Below, one piece after another: positions 16,946-25,638 of a DNA stretch of 64,000 bases. The stretch is from Candidatus Solirubrobacter pratensis (GTDB lineage Bacteria; Actinomycetota; Thermoleophilia; Solirubrobacterales; Solirubrobacteraceae): the NCBI RefSeq assembly GCF_000425945.1, contig NZ_KE384480.1:962599-1026598 (forward strand). The letters run 5' to 3'. The notes under the pieces are model-generated. The model did no database searches. It was not told where the DNA came from and was given only the letters and a program-made list of their open reading frames with translations. The position numbers and the translations under genes are program-made. The first letter of the stretch is position 1; each line of letters opens with the position of its first letter.

Positions 16946-17725
16946 TCACCCCACTGACTCGAAGTGGCGGCGCAGCGGCGCGGTGCCGCCGCTGCGGTCG
17001 CGCTCGATCAGCAGATCGACCGCCGTGCGGTACTTGGACATCGAGCGCGGCTCGGCGCCGAGGCGCGCGAGCGCCTCGTCGGCGCGGCTGCGGCCGTCCT
17101 GCGACTTGGTCTCGATCAGGACGAGGCCGGCGTCGAGGGCGGCCGCCGGGCCGTGCAGGCGCTCGAGCCGCAGCCCGAGGTCGCAGGTCATGCGCGCGCC
17201 GCCCTCGCGGGCGGCGAGCGTGACGCGATCGAAGCTGGTGGCGAGGACGGGGGAGAGCTCCCCGGCCGGCTGGACGCGCGCGTCCGCGAGGACGCGGTCG
17301 ACGAGCTCGCGGGCCTCGTCCGTCAGGCGGTCGGCGCGCTCGGGCGGGTGCTCGACGCCGTGCTTGTCCGTTTCGCCGTTGCGCGTCGTGAGCTTGACCT
17401 CGAACTGGCAGGCGCCCTCGTCGAGGTAGCAGCGCGTGCGGGCCTTGAAGCGCGGCCGCCGGCCCTCGACGTGCTCGTGGAAGCAGCGCAGCCGCGGCGT
17501 GTCGAAGTAGACGCTGCGGTAGCCGAACGCGCGCCGCCCGTCGATGTCGAGGACGTCGTGATCGCGGCGGAGGGCGCCGAGCAGCCGTTCGAAGCCGTCG
17601 CGGGAGATCAGGTACTTGGTGTCGACGCGGCGCTGGAGCGCGGCGCGCTCGTCGAGCTCGCGGAGTGAGATGGCGGTGAGCGCCCGAAGCGCTGGGGCGA
17701 GGGATTGCGTGGCGATGTCGTGGGA
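16946..17725 (-). CDS. VTC-domain (polyphosphate polymerase-like) protein; start codon unclear
   Basis: About 255 codons are open on the minus strand and clearly match the VTC tunnel domain. Motifs include RRVDTKYL near the N-terminus, RSVYFDTPRLRCFHEH, GRRPRFKARTRCYLD, QFEVKLTT, LIETKSQDG and the terminal MSKYRTAVDLL. The Lys/Arg and Glu residues lining the polyphosphate channel are thus present. VTC domains make or bind polyphosphate. No ATG, GTG or TTG occurs between the upstream in-frame stop (17726-17728) and the conserved core; the first ATG (17191) would delete most of the domain. The nearest ATG at 17757 is in another frame. A non-canonical start, a frameshift or a sequencing error must be assumed, so the 5' end is approximate. 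Confidence 0.65.
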   Translation of the reverse strand, partial: SHDIATQSLAPALRALTAISLRELDERAALQRRVDTKYLISRDGFERLLGALRRDHDVLDIDGRRAFGYRSVYFDTPRLRCFHEHVEGRRPRFKARTRCYLDEGACQFEVKLTTRNGETDKHGVEHPPERADRLTDEARELVDRVLADARVQPAGELSPVLATSFDRVTLAAREGGARMTCDLGLRLERLHGPAAALDAGLVLIETKSQDGRSRADEALARLGAEPRSMSKYRTAVDLLIERDRSGGTAPLRRHFESVG

Positions 17726-17808
17726 CTACCCACCGGCGCGCCGCCGCTCGCCGTCATCGCGGTGACGCGGATGGTTTGCCGCCAAAGGAGGGAGGTATTG
17801 CGGACGCG

Positions 17809-18420
17809 GTGAACACCCGGGACGTCTACGACGGCCTCGCCGCCCTCTACGTTCCGATCGCAGCCGCCGTCTTCGCGCTCGTCGTGCTCGCGCTGGTGTG
17901 GTTCGTGTGGGCCGGCCGCCGCCGCGCGCAGCCGCGCGGGGCGGACGAGCACAACCGGGTCGAGATCGTCTACGCCGGCGTGCTGGCGGCGATCGTGGCC
18001 GTGCTGGTGGTGGCGACGTTCCGGGCGCTGGACCGCGAGAACGCGCGGGCGGCGGGGACGCCGGTCGTGGTGCGCGTCGTCGCCGCGAAGTGGGACTGGC
18101 GCTTCGAGTACCCGGGTGGGCGGGTGGAGACGAGCGCGCCCGACGGGGCGCCCGCGCAGCTCACGGTACCGGCGGGCGAGCCGGTCGAGTTCCGCGCGAC
18201 GTCGGTGGACGTGCTGCACGCGTTCTGGGTGCCGGCGATGAAGTTCCAGCGGCAGATCGAGCCGGGGCGCGAGACGACGTTCCGGCTCGAGTTCCCGCGC
18301 CCGGGCTTCGCGACGAGCGGGGCGTGCAGCTTCTTCTGCGGCCTCGAGCACGCCCGCATGCGGTTCTCGGTGCGGATCCTGCCGCGCGACGAGTACGACG
18401 CGTGGGTGCGCGGCCGATGA
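17809..18420 (+). CDS. coxB: Cytochrome c oxidase subunit II
   Basis: The 203-residue protein has two N-terminal membrane helices (about residues 12-35 and 55-75) and the extracytoplasmic cupredoxin domain. The CuA ligands are seen as the His in DVLHAFWVPAM and the set CSFFCGLEHARM near residues 173-184 (two Cys, His, Met). The usual Glu between the cysteines is Phe; that position normally ligates through its backbone. GTG 17809 is chosen because AAAGGAGGGAGGT lies 13 nt upstream; a TTG at 17776 would place this ribosome site inside the gene. It accepts electrons from cytochrome c and passes them to subunit I. It is the first gene of a tightly overlapping respiratory operon. Confidence 0.92.
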   Translation: MNTRDVYDGLAALYVPIAAAVFALVVLALVWFVWAGRRRAQPRGADEHNRVEIVYAGVLAAIVAVLVVATFRALDRENARAAGTPVVVRVVAAKWDWRFEYPGGRVETSAPDGAPAQLTVPAGEPVEFRATSVDVLHAFWVPAMKFQRQIEPGRETTFRLEFPRPGFATSGACSFFCGLEHARMRFSVRILPRDEYDAWVRGR

Positions 18421-19994
18421 CGAAGGTCATGCCGCGGGGCGCGCCGCTGCTCGAGACGCTGGCGGGCACCGACAACAAGCGCATCGGGCTCGGAGTCGGC
18501 GCGGTCGCGTTCGGCTTCTTCCTCGCCGGCGGCGTGCTCGCGATCCTGATGCGCACCGAGCTGGCCCAGCCGGGGCTCCAGGTCGTCTCGCTCAGCTCCT
18601 ACAACGCGCTCTTCACGATGCACGGCTCGACGATGATCTACCTCTTCGTCACGCCGGTGGCGCTGGCGATGGGGCTCTACCTCGTGCCGCTGCAGGTGGG
18701 GGCGTCGGGTGTGGCCGGCCCACGATGGGCACTGGCGGGCATGTGGCTGCTCGTGCTCGGCGGGATCACGATGTGGAGCGGGTGGCTGGTGCAGGGCGGC
18801 GCCGCGCAGGCGACGTGGGTCGGCTTCGACCCGCTGTCGGACGCGGTCCACTCGCCGGGAAAGGCGATGGACTCGTGGATCTGGGGCGTCGTGCTGGCGA
18901 CGCTCGGCGAGCTGCTGATGGCCGCGTCGATCCTCGCGACGCTGCTCGGGCGCCGCGCGGCCGGCATGACGATGCTGCGGATGCCGGTGTTCTGCTGGGC
19001 CGAGCTGGTGACGTGCCTGATGGTCCTGTTCGCGTTCCCGGTGCTGATCGGGGTGATGATCGCGTTGTGGATCGACCGGCAGTGGGGCGGCGTCTTCACG
19101 TCGCCGGGCGGGCCGGTGACCTACCAGCACCTGTTCTGGTTCTACGGGCACCCGGTCGTCTACGTGATGTTCTTTCCCTTCCTGGGAGCGGTCGCCGAGG
19201 TGATCGCGGTCTTCAGCGGGCGGCGCATCTTCGGCTACCGCGGGATCGTGATCTCGCTGCTGGTGTTCGCCTCGCTGTCGATGAGCGTGTGGGCGCACCA
19301 CATGTTCACCGTGCAGGGCGTGACGGTGAAGTACTTCTCGCTGACCTCGACGCTGCTCGTGGTGCCGGCGGGCATGGAGTACTTCTCGCTGCTCGGGACG
19401 CTGCGCGGCGGCGCCATCCGGCTGACCGTGCCGATGCTCTTCGCGCTGGCCTTCCTGCTCCAGTTCCTGGTCGGCGGGCTGAGCGGGATCTGGGTCGCCT
19501 CCCCGGCGCTGGACTTCCACGCGAACAACTCCTACGTCGTCGTCGCCCACTTCCACTACACGCTGCTCGCCGGGAGCATCTTCGGGTTCTTCGCGGGCGT
19601 CTACTACTGGTGGCCGAAGGTGACGGGGCGGCTGCTGGGCGAGCGGCTCGGGCGCGTGCACCTCGCGCTGTTCGCGATCGCGACCAACCTGACGTTCGCG
19701 CCGCAGTTCGCGCTCGGGGAGGAGGGGATGACGCGGCGGATCGCCGACTACCCGCGCGCCGCCGGCTGGGAGACGCTCAACTCGCTCTCGACGCTCGGCT
19801 CCTACCTGATCGCGGTCTCGGTGCTCGTGTTCCTCGTCAACGCCGCCGTGTCGCGGCGCCTCGCGGGTCCTGACCCGTGGGGCGGGCACACGCTCGAGTG
19901 GGCGACGCTGTCGCCGCCGCCTCGCGGGAACTTCGAGGGCGAGCTGCCCCCGATCCGCTCCCACGCGCCGCTGCTCGACCGGGTGCCGGCATGA
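18417..19994 (+). CDS. coxA: Cytochrome c oxidase subunit I
   Basis: The 525-residue protein has about 12 membrane helices and the heme-copper oxidase ligands. These are the low-spin heme His in TMHGSTMIY, the CuB His in FWFYGHPVVYV near residue 245, the CuB pair in SVWAHHMFTV, and the two heme His in VVAHFHYTLLAG. The proton-channel Glu of the usual GHPEVY motif is Val, and a Tyr precedes the Gly (YGHP). This recalls A2-subtype oxidases, which replace Glu with a YSHP motif. The cross-linking Tyr is retained. It reduces oxygen to water and pumps protons. Start ATG overlaps the coxB stop (ATGA). No subunit III gene occurs in the cluster. Confidence 0.94.
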   Translation: MTKVMPRGAPLLETLAGTDNKRIGLGVGAVAFGFFLAGGVLAILMRTELAQPGLQVVSLSSYNALFTMHGSTMIYLFVTPVALAMGLYLVPLQVGASGVAGPRWALAGMWLLVLGGITMWSGWLVQGGAAQATWVGFDPLSDAVHSPGKAMDSWIWGVVLATLGELLMAASILATLLGRRAAGMTMLRMPVFCWAELVTCLMVLFAFPVLIGVMIALWIDRQWGGVFTSPGGPVTYQHLFWFYGHPVVYVMFFPFLGAVAEVIAVFSGRRIFGYRGIVISLLVFASLSMSVWAHHMFTVQGVTVKYFSLTSTLLVVPAGMEYFSLLGTLRGGAIRLTVPMLFALAFLLQFLVGGLSGIWVASPALDFHANNSYVVVAHFHYTLLAGSIFGFFAGVYYWWPKVTGRLLGERLGRVHLALFAIATNLTFAPQFALGEEGMTRRIADYPRAAGWETLNSLSTLGSYLIAVSVLVFLVNAAVSRRLAGPDPWGGHTLEWATLSPPPRGNFEGELPPIRSHAPLLDRVPA

Positions 19995-20302
19995 AGTACC
20001 TGCTCGCCTGGTCGGGTCTGCTCGCGCTGTGGGCGCTGGTCTCGTTCGCGTTCTCGCCGGAGCCGATCGTCCCGATCCTGCTCGGCGCCACGGCCGCCGC
20101 CGTCGCCGCGCTCGCGCTCGTCACCGCCGTCGCCCGCGCGCCGCGCCGGCCCGCCCCGGACCTCTCCCCGGCGACCGTCCTGATCGCCGTCGGCGTCTGC
20201 GCGCTGCTGTCGGGAACGGAGCTCGGGACCTGGTGCCTCGCGCTCGGCGCCCTCGCGACGGCGGCGGGCGTCGCGGCGCTGTTGGGGGAGCGGGGGCGGT
20301 GA
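19991..20302 (+). CDS. Small multi-span membrane protein of the oxidase operon
   Basis: The 103-residue product has roughly four hydrophobic segments (about residues 3-21, 24-45, 56-75 and 78-96) and few charged residues except a basic loop (ARAPRRPAP). I cannot match it to a named family. Position between coxA and ctaG, with 4-nt overlaps on both sides, suggests an accessory or subunit IV-like component of the oxidase. Start ATG is inside the coxA stop overlap (ATGA), and the end overlaps the GTG of ctaG (GTGA). Confidence 0.7.
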   Translation: MKYLLAWSGLLALWALVSFAFSPEPIVPILLGATAAAVAALALVTAVARAPRRPAPDLSPATVLIAVGVCALLSGTELGTWCLALGALATAAGVAALLGERGR

Positions 20303-21030
20303 TCGCGGCCGTCTGCCTCGCCATCTATGCCGGCCTCTACGCCGCCGGAGCGCGCCGCGTGCCCCGCTGGCCGGCCGAGCGCACCGCCGCGTTCGCTGCC
20401 GGCCTCGCGCTCGTCGCCGTCGCGCTGCTCTCGCCGCTCGACGGCGACGCCGAGCGGCGCCTGTCGGCGCACATGGCGCAGCACCTCCTGCTCGGGCTCG
20501 TCGCGCCGCTGCTGCTCGCCGCCGGCGCGCCGGTGCGGCTCGCGCTCGCCGCGCTGCACGGACGGGAGCGGCGGGCGCTCGCGCGGCTCCTGCACGCGCT
20601 CCCGCTCCGGCCGGCGGTCGGCTGGGCGGCGTTCACCGCCGTGATGCTCGGCACGCATCTCACGGGGCTCTACGAGCTCGCCGTCCGCGATCCGCTCCTC
20701 CATGCGCTCGAGCACCTCGCCTACCTCGCCGCGGGCCTGCTCTTCTGGGCGCCGCTCGTGGGCGCCGGCCCGCTCCCGCACCCGCCTGGCCCCGCCGCCC
20801 GGCTCGCGTGGCTGCTCGCCGCGATGCCGCCGATGGGCCTCGTCGGGGCCCACCTGCTCACGGGCGGGGTCGCCTACGCGAGCTACCCCTCGCTCGCCGA
20901 CCAGCGCACCGCCGCGGGCCTGATGTGGGGCGCCGGCTCGCTCGTGCTCGCCGCCGCGCTCGTCTGGATCGTCTTCGCCGCGCTGCTGCGGGAAGAGGAA
21001 CGGCAGCGCCGCCGGGAGACGGTCGCGTGA
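20299..21030 (+). CDS. ctaG: Cytochrome c oxidase assembly protein, CtaG (caa3 type)
   Basis: The 243-residue polytopic protein matches the Bacillus-type CtaG family, with the HMAQHLLLGLVAPLLLAAGAP segment near residue 53, GTHLTGLYELAVRDPLLHALEH near 118-140 and LLFWAPLVG after it. The conserved histidines in these segments are probable copper ligands. It assists copper delivery to the oxidase. The GTG start overlaps the previous stop (GTGA), and its own stop overlaps the GTG of qcrC. Confidence 0.88.
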   Translation: MIAAVCLAIYAGLYAAGARRVPRWPAERTAAFAAGLALVAVALLSPLDGDAERRLSAHMAQHLLLGLVAPLLLAAGAPVRLALAALHGRERRALARLLHALPLRPAVGWAAFTAVMLGTHLTGLYELAVRDPLLHALEHLAYLAAGLLFWAPLVGAGPLPHPPGPAARLAWLLAAMPPMGLVGAHLLTGGVAYASYPSLADQRTAAGLMWGAGSLVLAAALVWIVFAALLREEERQRRRETVA

Positions 21031-21767
21031 GCCGGCGCGGAGGAGCGCGCCGCCGCCGCGTGCTCGCCGCCACCGCGGTCATCGTCGGCGCCGCCGCCGT
21101 CGCGGCCTTCGCGCAGCCCGGCGCCGCCCAGTCGCCGCCCGCCGGCGGCCGCGCGCTGTTCGCCTCCGCGTGCTCCGCCTGCCACGGCATGGACGCGCGC
21201 GGCGTCCGCGGGAAGGGACCCTCGCTGGTGGGGGCCGGCGCGGCCGCCGCGGACTTCTACCTCGAGACGGGGCGCATGCCGCTCTCGCATCCGGACGTCG
21301 AGCCGCAGCGCAACGATCCGGCCTACACGGCGCCCCAGCGCCGGGCGCTGACCGCGTACATCGGCTCGCTCGGCGGCCCCGGGATCCCGCGGGTCGACCC
21401 CAAGGCCGGCTCGGTCAAGGACGGGTTCTCGGCGTTCACCGAGCACTGCGCCGGCTGCCACGCGATCACGGCCAAGGGCGGCGTGGCGCCGCCGGGCGCC
21501 GCGCCGGCGCTCCAGCAGGCGACGGCGACGCAGATCGCGGAGGCGGTGCGCGTCGGCCCGTACCTGATGCCGAAGTTCGGCACCCGCCAGATCGATCAGC
21601 ACGAGCTGGACTCGATCACGGCATACGTCCTGTCCACCCACCACCTGCCGGACAAGGGCGGCTGGGGGATCGGCAACATCGGCCCGATCCCGGAGGGGAT
21701 GGTCGCGTGGCTGCTCGCCGGGACGGCGCTGCTGATCGTCGTGCGCCTGATCGGGGAGCGGATATGA
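21027..21767 (+). CDS. qcrC: Diheme cytochrome c subunit of the bcc complex
   Basis: The 246-residue protein has an N-terminal signal/anchor after a basic start (SRRGGARRRR), then two c-type heme domains with CSACH near residue 51 and CAGCH near 145, each with a downstream Met candidate (GRMPLSHPD and YLMPKFGT). A C-terminal membrane helix (about 222-242) anchors it, as in actinobacterial QcrC. It carries electrons from the Rieske protein directly to the oxidase CuA site, replacing soluble cytochrome c. Start GTG overlaps the ctaG stop, and the stop overlaps the qcrA ATG. Confidence 0.92.
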   Translation: MSRRGGARRRRVLAATAVIVGAAAVAAFAQPGAAQSPPAGGRALFASACSACHGMDARGVRGKGPSLVGAGAAAADFYLETGRMPLSHPDVEPQRNDPAYTAPQRRALTAYIGSLGGPGIPRVDPKAGSVKDGFSAFTEHCAGCHAITAKGGVAPPGAAPALQQATATQIAEAVRVGPYLMPKFGTRQIDQHELDSITAYVLSTHHLPDKGGWGIGNIGPIPEGMVAWLLAGTALLIVVRLIGERI

Positions 21768-22618
21768 GTGAGGTCTTCGACCGCGAGCCGCCGGCGTCGC
21801 CGAAGGCCGAGCTGCTGGTCGCCGCGCTGCTCGGCGGCGCCGCGGTCCTCGCCGTCGCGTTCGCGGTATTGCTGGTCGCCGACCGGCACGACACGCAGCT
21901 GCTCGGCCTCACGCTCGGGGGCGCGTTCGCCCTCGCCGCCGCCGCGCTCGTCGTCACCGCCAGGCTCGTGCTGCCGCGCGAGCGGGCGATCGAGGAGCGG
22001 CCGGAGCTCGAGCACCCTGAGGAGCGGCCCTCGCTCGCCGTCCCCGTGACCCGCCGCAGGCTCCTGGCCGCGGCCGCCGGCGCCGCCGCCACCGCGTTCG
22101 CCGCCGCCCTCGCCGTTCCGGTCAGCGCGATCGGACCCGCCACCAGCGATCCCGATCCGTGGCGCCGCGGCCGCCGGCTCGTGGATGAGCAGGGCACGCC
22201 GCTGACCGCCGCCGACATCGCCCTCGGCAGCTTCGTCACCGCCTTCCCCGAGGGCGCCGACCCGCGCGTCATCGCCTCACCGGTCGTCCTCGTGCGCGAC
22301 GACCCCGGCAAGATCCGCACCCGCCGCAGCTGGGCCCCGCAGGGCATCCTCGCCTTCTCGAAGATCTGCACCCACGCGGGCTGCGCCGTCGCGCTCTACC
22401 GCAAGCCGACGTACGAGCCCACGTCCAAGCCGCCCGCGCTCGCCTGCCCGTGCCACTACTCGGTCTTCGCCACCCGCGAGGGCGGCAAGGTCGAGTCCGG
22501 CCCAGCGGGCCGCCCGCTGCCGCAGCTGCCGCTGGCCATCGGCCCGGACGGCGAGCTGCGAGCCGCGGGTCCGCTCTCCGGCTCCGCCGGCCCCGCCTGG
22601 TGGAGCATCCGGCGGTGA
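21764..22618 (+). CDS. qcrA: Rieske iron-sulfur protein of the bcc complex
   Basis: The 284-residue protein has two hydrophobic segments in the N-terminal third, a twin-arginine-like RRRLLAAAAGAAATAFAAAL segment near residues 97-116, and the Rieske [2Fe-2S] fold. Cluster motifs are CTHAGC near residue 205 and CPCHYS near 228. The extra N-terminal helices match actinobacterial QcrA, which is longer than mitochondrial Rieske proteins. It transfers electrons from quinol at QcrB to QcrC. It overlaps both neighbours by 4 nt. Confidence 0.92.
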   Translation: MSEVFDREPPASPKAELLVAALLGGAAVLAVAFAVLLVADRHDTQLLGLTLGGAFALAAAALVVTARLVLPRERAIEERPELEHPEERPSLAVPVTRRRLLAAAAGAAATAFAAALAVPVSAIGPATSDPDPWRRGRRLVDEQGTPLTAADIALGSFVTAFPEGADPRVIASPVVLVRDDPGKIRTRRSWAPQGILAFSKICTHAGCAVALYRKPTYEPTSKPPALACPCHYSVFATREGGKVESGPAGRPLPQLPLAIGPDGELRAAGPLSGSAGPAWWSIRR

Positions 22619-23916
22619 ACGACCCGCTCGACTTCATCGACCGCCGGCTCGGGAGCAACGTCCCGCTGCGCAAGGCGATGCAGTACGTCTTCCCGGAGCA
22701 CTGGTCGTTCCTGCTCGGCGAGGTCGCCCTCTACAGCTTCGTGGTCCTCGTCGCCACCGGCACGTTCCTCGCGCTCTTCTTCGACCACGGCACCACCCAG
22801 ATCACCTACACGGGCTCCTACGCGCTGCTTCGCGGCGAGCCGGTGTCGACGGCGTACGCGTCCTCGCTGCACCTCTCCTTCGAGGTCCCGGCCGGCCTGC
22901 TCATGCGCCAGACGCACCACTGGGCGGCGGACGTGTTCCTGGTCGCGATCGTCCTGCACCTGCTGCGGATCTTCTTCACCGGCGCGTTCCGCAGGCCGAG
23001 GGAGCTGACCTACGCGACCGGCGTGATCCTGCTCGGCGCCGCCATGCTCGAGGGCTTCGCGGGCTACAGCCTGATCGACGACCTGCTCTCCGGCATGGGG
23101 CTCGCGATCGCCTACGGCGTGGCGTCGTCGATCCCGCTGATCGGCGGCGACCTCGCCCAGCTCGTCTGGGACGGCCCCTTCCCGGGCGGCGAGGCGTTCT
23201 CGAGCCGGCTCTACATCGCGCACGTCTTCGTGATCCCCGCGCTGATCGCGGGCCTGATCGGCGCGCACCTCGCGATGATCGTGCGCACCCACCACTCCCA
23301 GTTCCGCGGCCCGCTGCGCAGCGAGCGCAACGTGATCGGCGTGCAGGCCTGGCCCGGCTACGCCTTCCGCTCGATCGGCCTGCTGCTCGCCGTCACCGCG
23401 CTGCTGTTCCTGCTCGGCGGGCTCGTCCAGGTCAATCCGATCTGGCAGTGGGGACCGTACGAGCCGTGGCGCGGCACCAACGGCGCCCAGCCGGACTGGT
23501 ACCTTGGCTGGCTGATCGGCGCGCTGCGGCTGATGCCGCCGCTCGAGATCTCCGTCTTCGGCAAGACGCTCGTCCCGAACCCGTTCTTCGGCGGTGTCCT
23601 GTTCCCCACCGCCGTCTTCGCGTTCCTGCTCGCGTGGCCATTCGTCGAGCAGCGCCGCGGCGGCGCGCGCAGCGACCTGCTCGACCGCCCGCGTGACAAC
23701 CCGCGCCGCACGGCCGTCGGCGCCGCGGTGTTCACGTTCGTCTTCGTCGTCTTCATCGCCGGTTCCGCCGACCGCCTCTTCCTCTCATCGGGCGTGCCGT
23801 ACCTGACGCAGGTGTGGATGTTCCGGATCGCCGCGATCCTGCTGCCGCCGGTCGTCTACCTGCTCGCGAAGGGCGCGGCCGCCGAGCTGCGCGACTCAAC
23901 GCAGCGCGATCAGTGA
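22615..23916 (+). CDS. qcrB: Cytochrome b subunit of the bcc complex
   Basis: The 433-residue protein has about nine membrane helices and the b-heme ligands: His in QTHHWAAD and IVLHLLR, then YIAHVFVIP and GAHLAMIVRTHH. The quinol-site motif is PDWY (QPDWYLGW near residue 298), the Gram-positive version of PEWY. It is shorter than many actinobacterial QcrB proteins, mainly at the C-terminus. It oxidizes quinol and moves charge across the membrane. The start GTG overlaps the qcrA stop. The 3' end overlaps the convergent antiporter gene by 21 nt, leaving no room for a terminator. Confidence 0.93.
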   Translation: MNDPLDFIDRRLGSNVPLRKAMQYVFPEHWSFLLGEVALYSFVVLVATGTFLALFFDHGTTQITYTGSYALLRGEPVSTAYASSLHLSFEVPAGLLMRQTHHWAADVFLVAIVLHLLRIFFTGAFRRPRELTYATGVILLGAAMLEGFAGYSLIDDLLSGMGLAIAYGVASSIPLIGGDLAQLVWDGPFPGGEAFSSRLYIAHVFVIPALIAGLIGAHLAMIVRTHHSQFRGPLRSERNVIGVQAWPGYAFRSIGLLLAVTALLFLLGGLVQVNPIWQWGPYEPWRGTNGAQPDWYLGWLIGALRLMPPLEISVFGKTLVPNPFFGGVLFPTAVFAFLLAWPFVEQRRGGARSDLLDRPRDNPRRTAVGAAVFTFVFVVFIAGSADRLFLSSGVPYLTQVWMFRIAAILLPPVVYLLAKGAAAELRDSTQRDQ

Positions 23917-25638
23917 GACGAGCACCGCCGCGCCCGCGACCGTCAGCGCGACGTAGTCGCCGGCGTGCCCGCTGTGCAGGCGACGCAGCGCCTCGACCGG
24001 CCGCGGGACCGGCACGCGCCGGGTCGCGCCGATCGCGGCGACGGCCACCGAAAGCGCCAGCGAGCCTGCGGCGTAGGCGTACGCGGCCGCGCCCGGCCCA
24101 TGCAGGGAGAGCGCCGGGACTTCGAGCGCGCGGCCGTCCAGCACCGCCGCCGCATAGCCGCGGCGGTCGGTGAACGCCGCCGCGGCGCCCGCGATCTGCC
24201 GCAGCGGCACGAGCCCGCACGCCATCCCCGCGAGCGTCAGCAGCCCGGCGCCGACGCCCAGGATGCCAACGCCGCCCTCGCTCTCGCGTCCGTGCTCCTC
24301 GGGCTCGTCGCCGGCCGGATCGGGCGGCGCCGGGACGCCGAGCCCCCAGAAGATGCGGCCCGCCGTTCGCAGCAGCGTCCCGCCCACGAGGCCGGTCACG
24401 AGGAGCATCGCGACCGCGATCCAGCCCGGCGCCGCGTCCTCCACGAGCGCCTTGCCCACGAAGGAGCCGAACGGCGGCAGCGACGCCACCGTGAGCGCGC
24501 CGGCGACGAACACGGCGCCGACGGGCCACAGCGCCCGCCCGCGCCCGTGCAGCTCCGACGCCTCCACCGTCCCGAAGCGGTGCTGGACGACTGCCACGCA
24601 TGCGAACAGCCCGGCCTTCACGAGCCCATCGGCGACGACCCAGACCGCCACGCCCGCGACCCCGTCGGGCGAGAGCAGCCCGAGCCCGGCGAGGAACAGG
24701 CCGACGTGCGCGATCGTCGCGAACGCCAGCATCCGCTTGAGATGGTGCTGGACGGCGCACATCACCGCGCCCACCACGCCGGTCAGCACGCCCGCGCCGA
24801 TCAGCACCGCGCGCAGGTCGCCGGCCGCCAGCACGCCGTCGAACGCCGTCCAGTACACGCGGGCGAGCCCGTAGAGCCCGAGCTCCGAGAACGCGCCGGC
24901 GAGCAGGATGCAGACCGGCGTCGGGGCGACCGCGTAGGCATCGGCGGTCCACAGGTGGAACGGCACGACCGCCGCCTTCACGAGCAGCCCGCAGGCGATC
25001 AGGGCGAACGCGACCGCCACCAGCGTGTCGTGCGGTCCCGCCTCCAGCGTCCGGCCGATCTGCGCGAGGTTGAGCGCGCCCGTGCGCCCGTACACGAGCC
25101 CGATGCCGAACAGCAGCAGGATCGAGCCGACCGAGTTCGTGACCGCGAACGTCAGGGCCCCCTCGAGCGCCGACCGCCGCCGGACCTCGTAGCCGACGAG
25201 CACGTACGCCGCGACGCTCATCAGCTCGAAGAAGACGAACAGGTTGAAGAGGTCGCCGGTCAGGCAGTAGCCGATCATCGCGCCGACGAAGACCAGCATC
25301 AGGGCGTCGAACAGCAGCCCCTGCACCGGGATGACGCGGATCGCCAGGGCGAGCGCCGCGGTCCCGAGCACGGCGACGAACAGCGCCAGCCCGGCGCCGA
25401 TGCCGTCGACCGCGAACCCGACGCCCAGCGCGACGCCCGCGCGCGGCTCCCAGCCGCCGAACCACACCAGCAGGCGGGTCTCGTCGCGCAGCATGAGCGC
25501 CGCCGTCAGCGCCACCGCGGCGAGCGCCGCCGCCGGCGCCAGCCAGGCGAGTCGCCGCGAGGCGAACGGCGACGCGCCGGCCAGCAGGCAGGCGGCCGCG
25601 AGCGGCACCAGCAGCGACAGCGCGGCGACCGTCGTCAC
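23896..25638 (-). CDS. mrpD: Mrp-type antiporter subunit D / proton-translocating NuoL/M-like subunit
   Basis: The 580-residue polytopic protein belongs to the MrpD/NuoM family. Conserved charged positions include the Glu in FVFFELMSVAAYVLVGYE near residue 138, Lys in LLVKAAVVPFHLW near 220, His/Lys in QHHLKRMLAFATIAHVG near 305, and Lys in FGSFVGKALVED near 400. It translocates protons in exchange for Na+ or another cation. It is longer at the C-terminus than typical MrpD, with a charged loop near residue 460. It is the last gene of a seven-gene minus-strand operon. Assignment to D rather than A rests on length and gene order. Confidence 0.9.
   Translation of the reverse strand: MTTVAALSLLVPLAAACLLAGASPFASRRLAWLAPAAALAAVALTAALMLRDETRLLVWFGGWEPRAGVALGVGFAVDGIGAGLALFVAVLGTAALALAIRVIPVQGLLFDALMLVFVGAMIGYCLTGDLFNLFVFFELMSVAAYVLVGYEVRRRSALEGALTFAVTNSVGSILLLFGIGLVYGRTGALNLAQIGRTLEAGPHDTLVAVAFALIACGLLVKAAVVPFHLWTADAYAVAPTPVCILLAGAFSELGLYGLARVYWTAFDGVLAAGDLRAVLIGAGVLTGVVGAVMCAVQHHLKRMLAFATIAHVGLFLAGLGLLSPDGVAGVAVWVVADGLVKAGLFACVAVVQHRFGTVEASELHGRGRALWPVGAVFVAGALTVASLPPFGSFVGKALVEDAAPGWIAVAMLLVTGLVGGTLLRTAGRIFWGLGVPAPPDPAGDEPEEHGRESEGGVGILGVGAGLLTLAGMACGLVPLRQIAGAAAAFTDRRGYAAAVLDGRALEVPALSLHGPGAAAYAYAAGSLALSVAVAAIGATRRVPVPRPVEALRRLHSGHAGDYVALTVAGAAVLVSLIALR

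Noticed and set aside
17776..17808. TTG start for coxB
   Set aside because: It would place the strong AAAGGAGGGAGGT ribosome site inside the coding region; GTG 17809 fits better.
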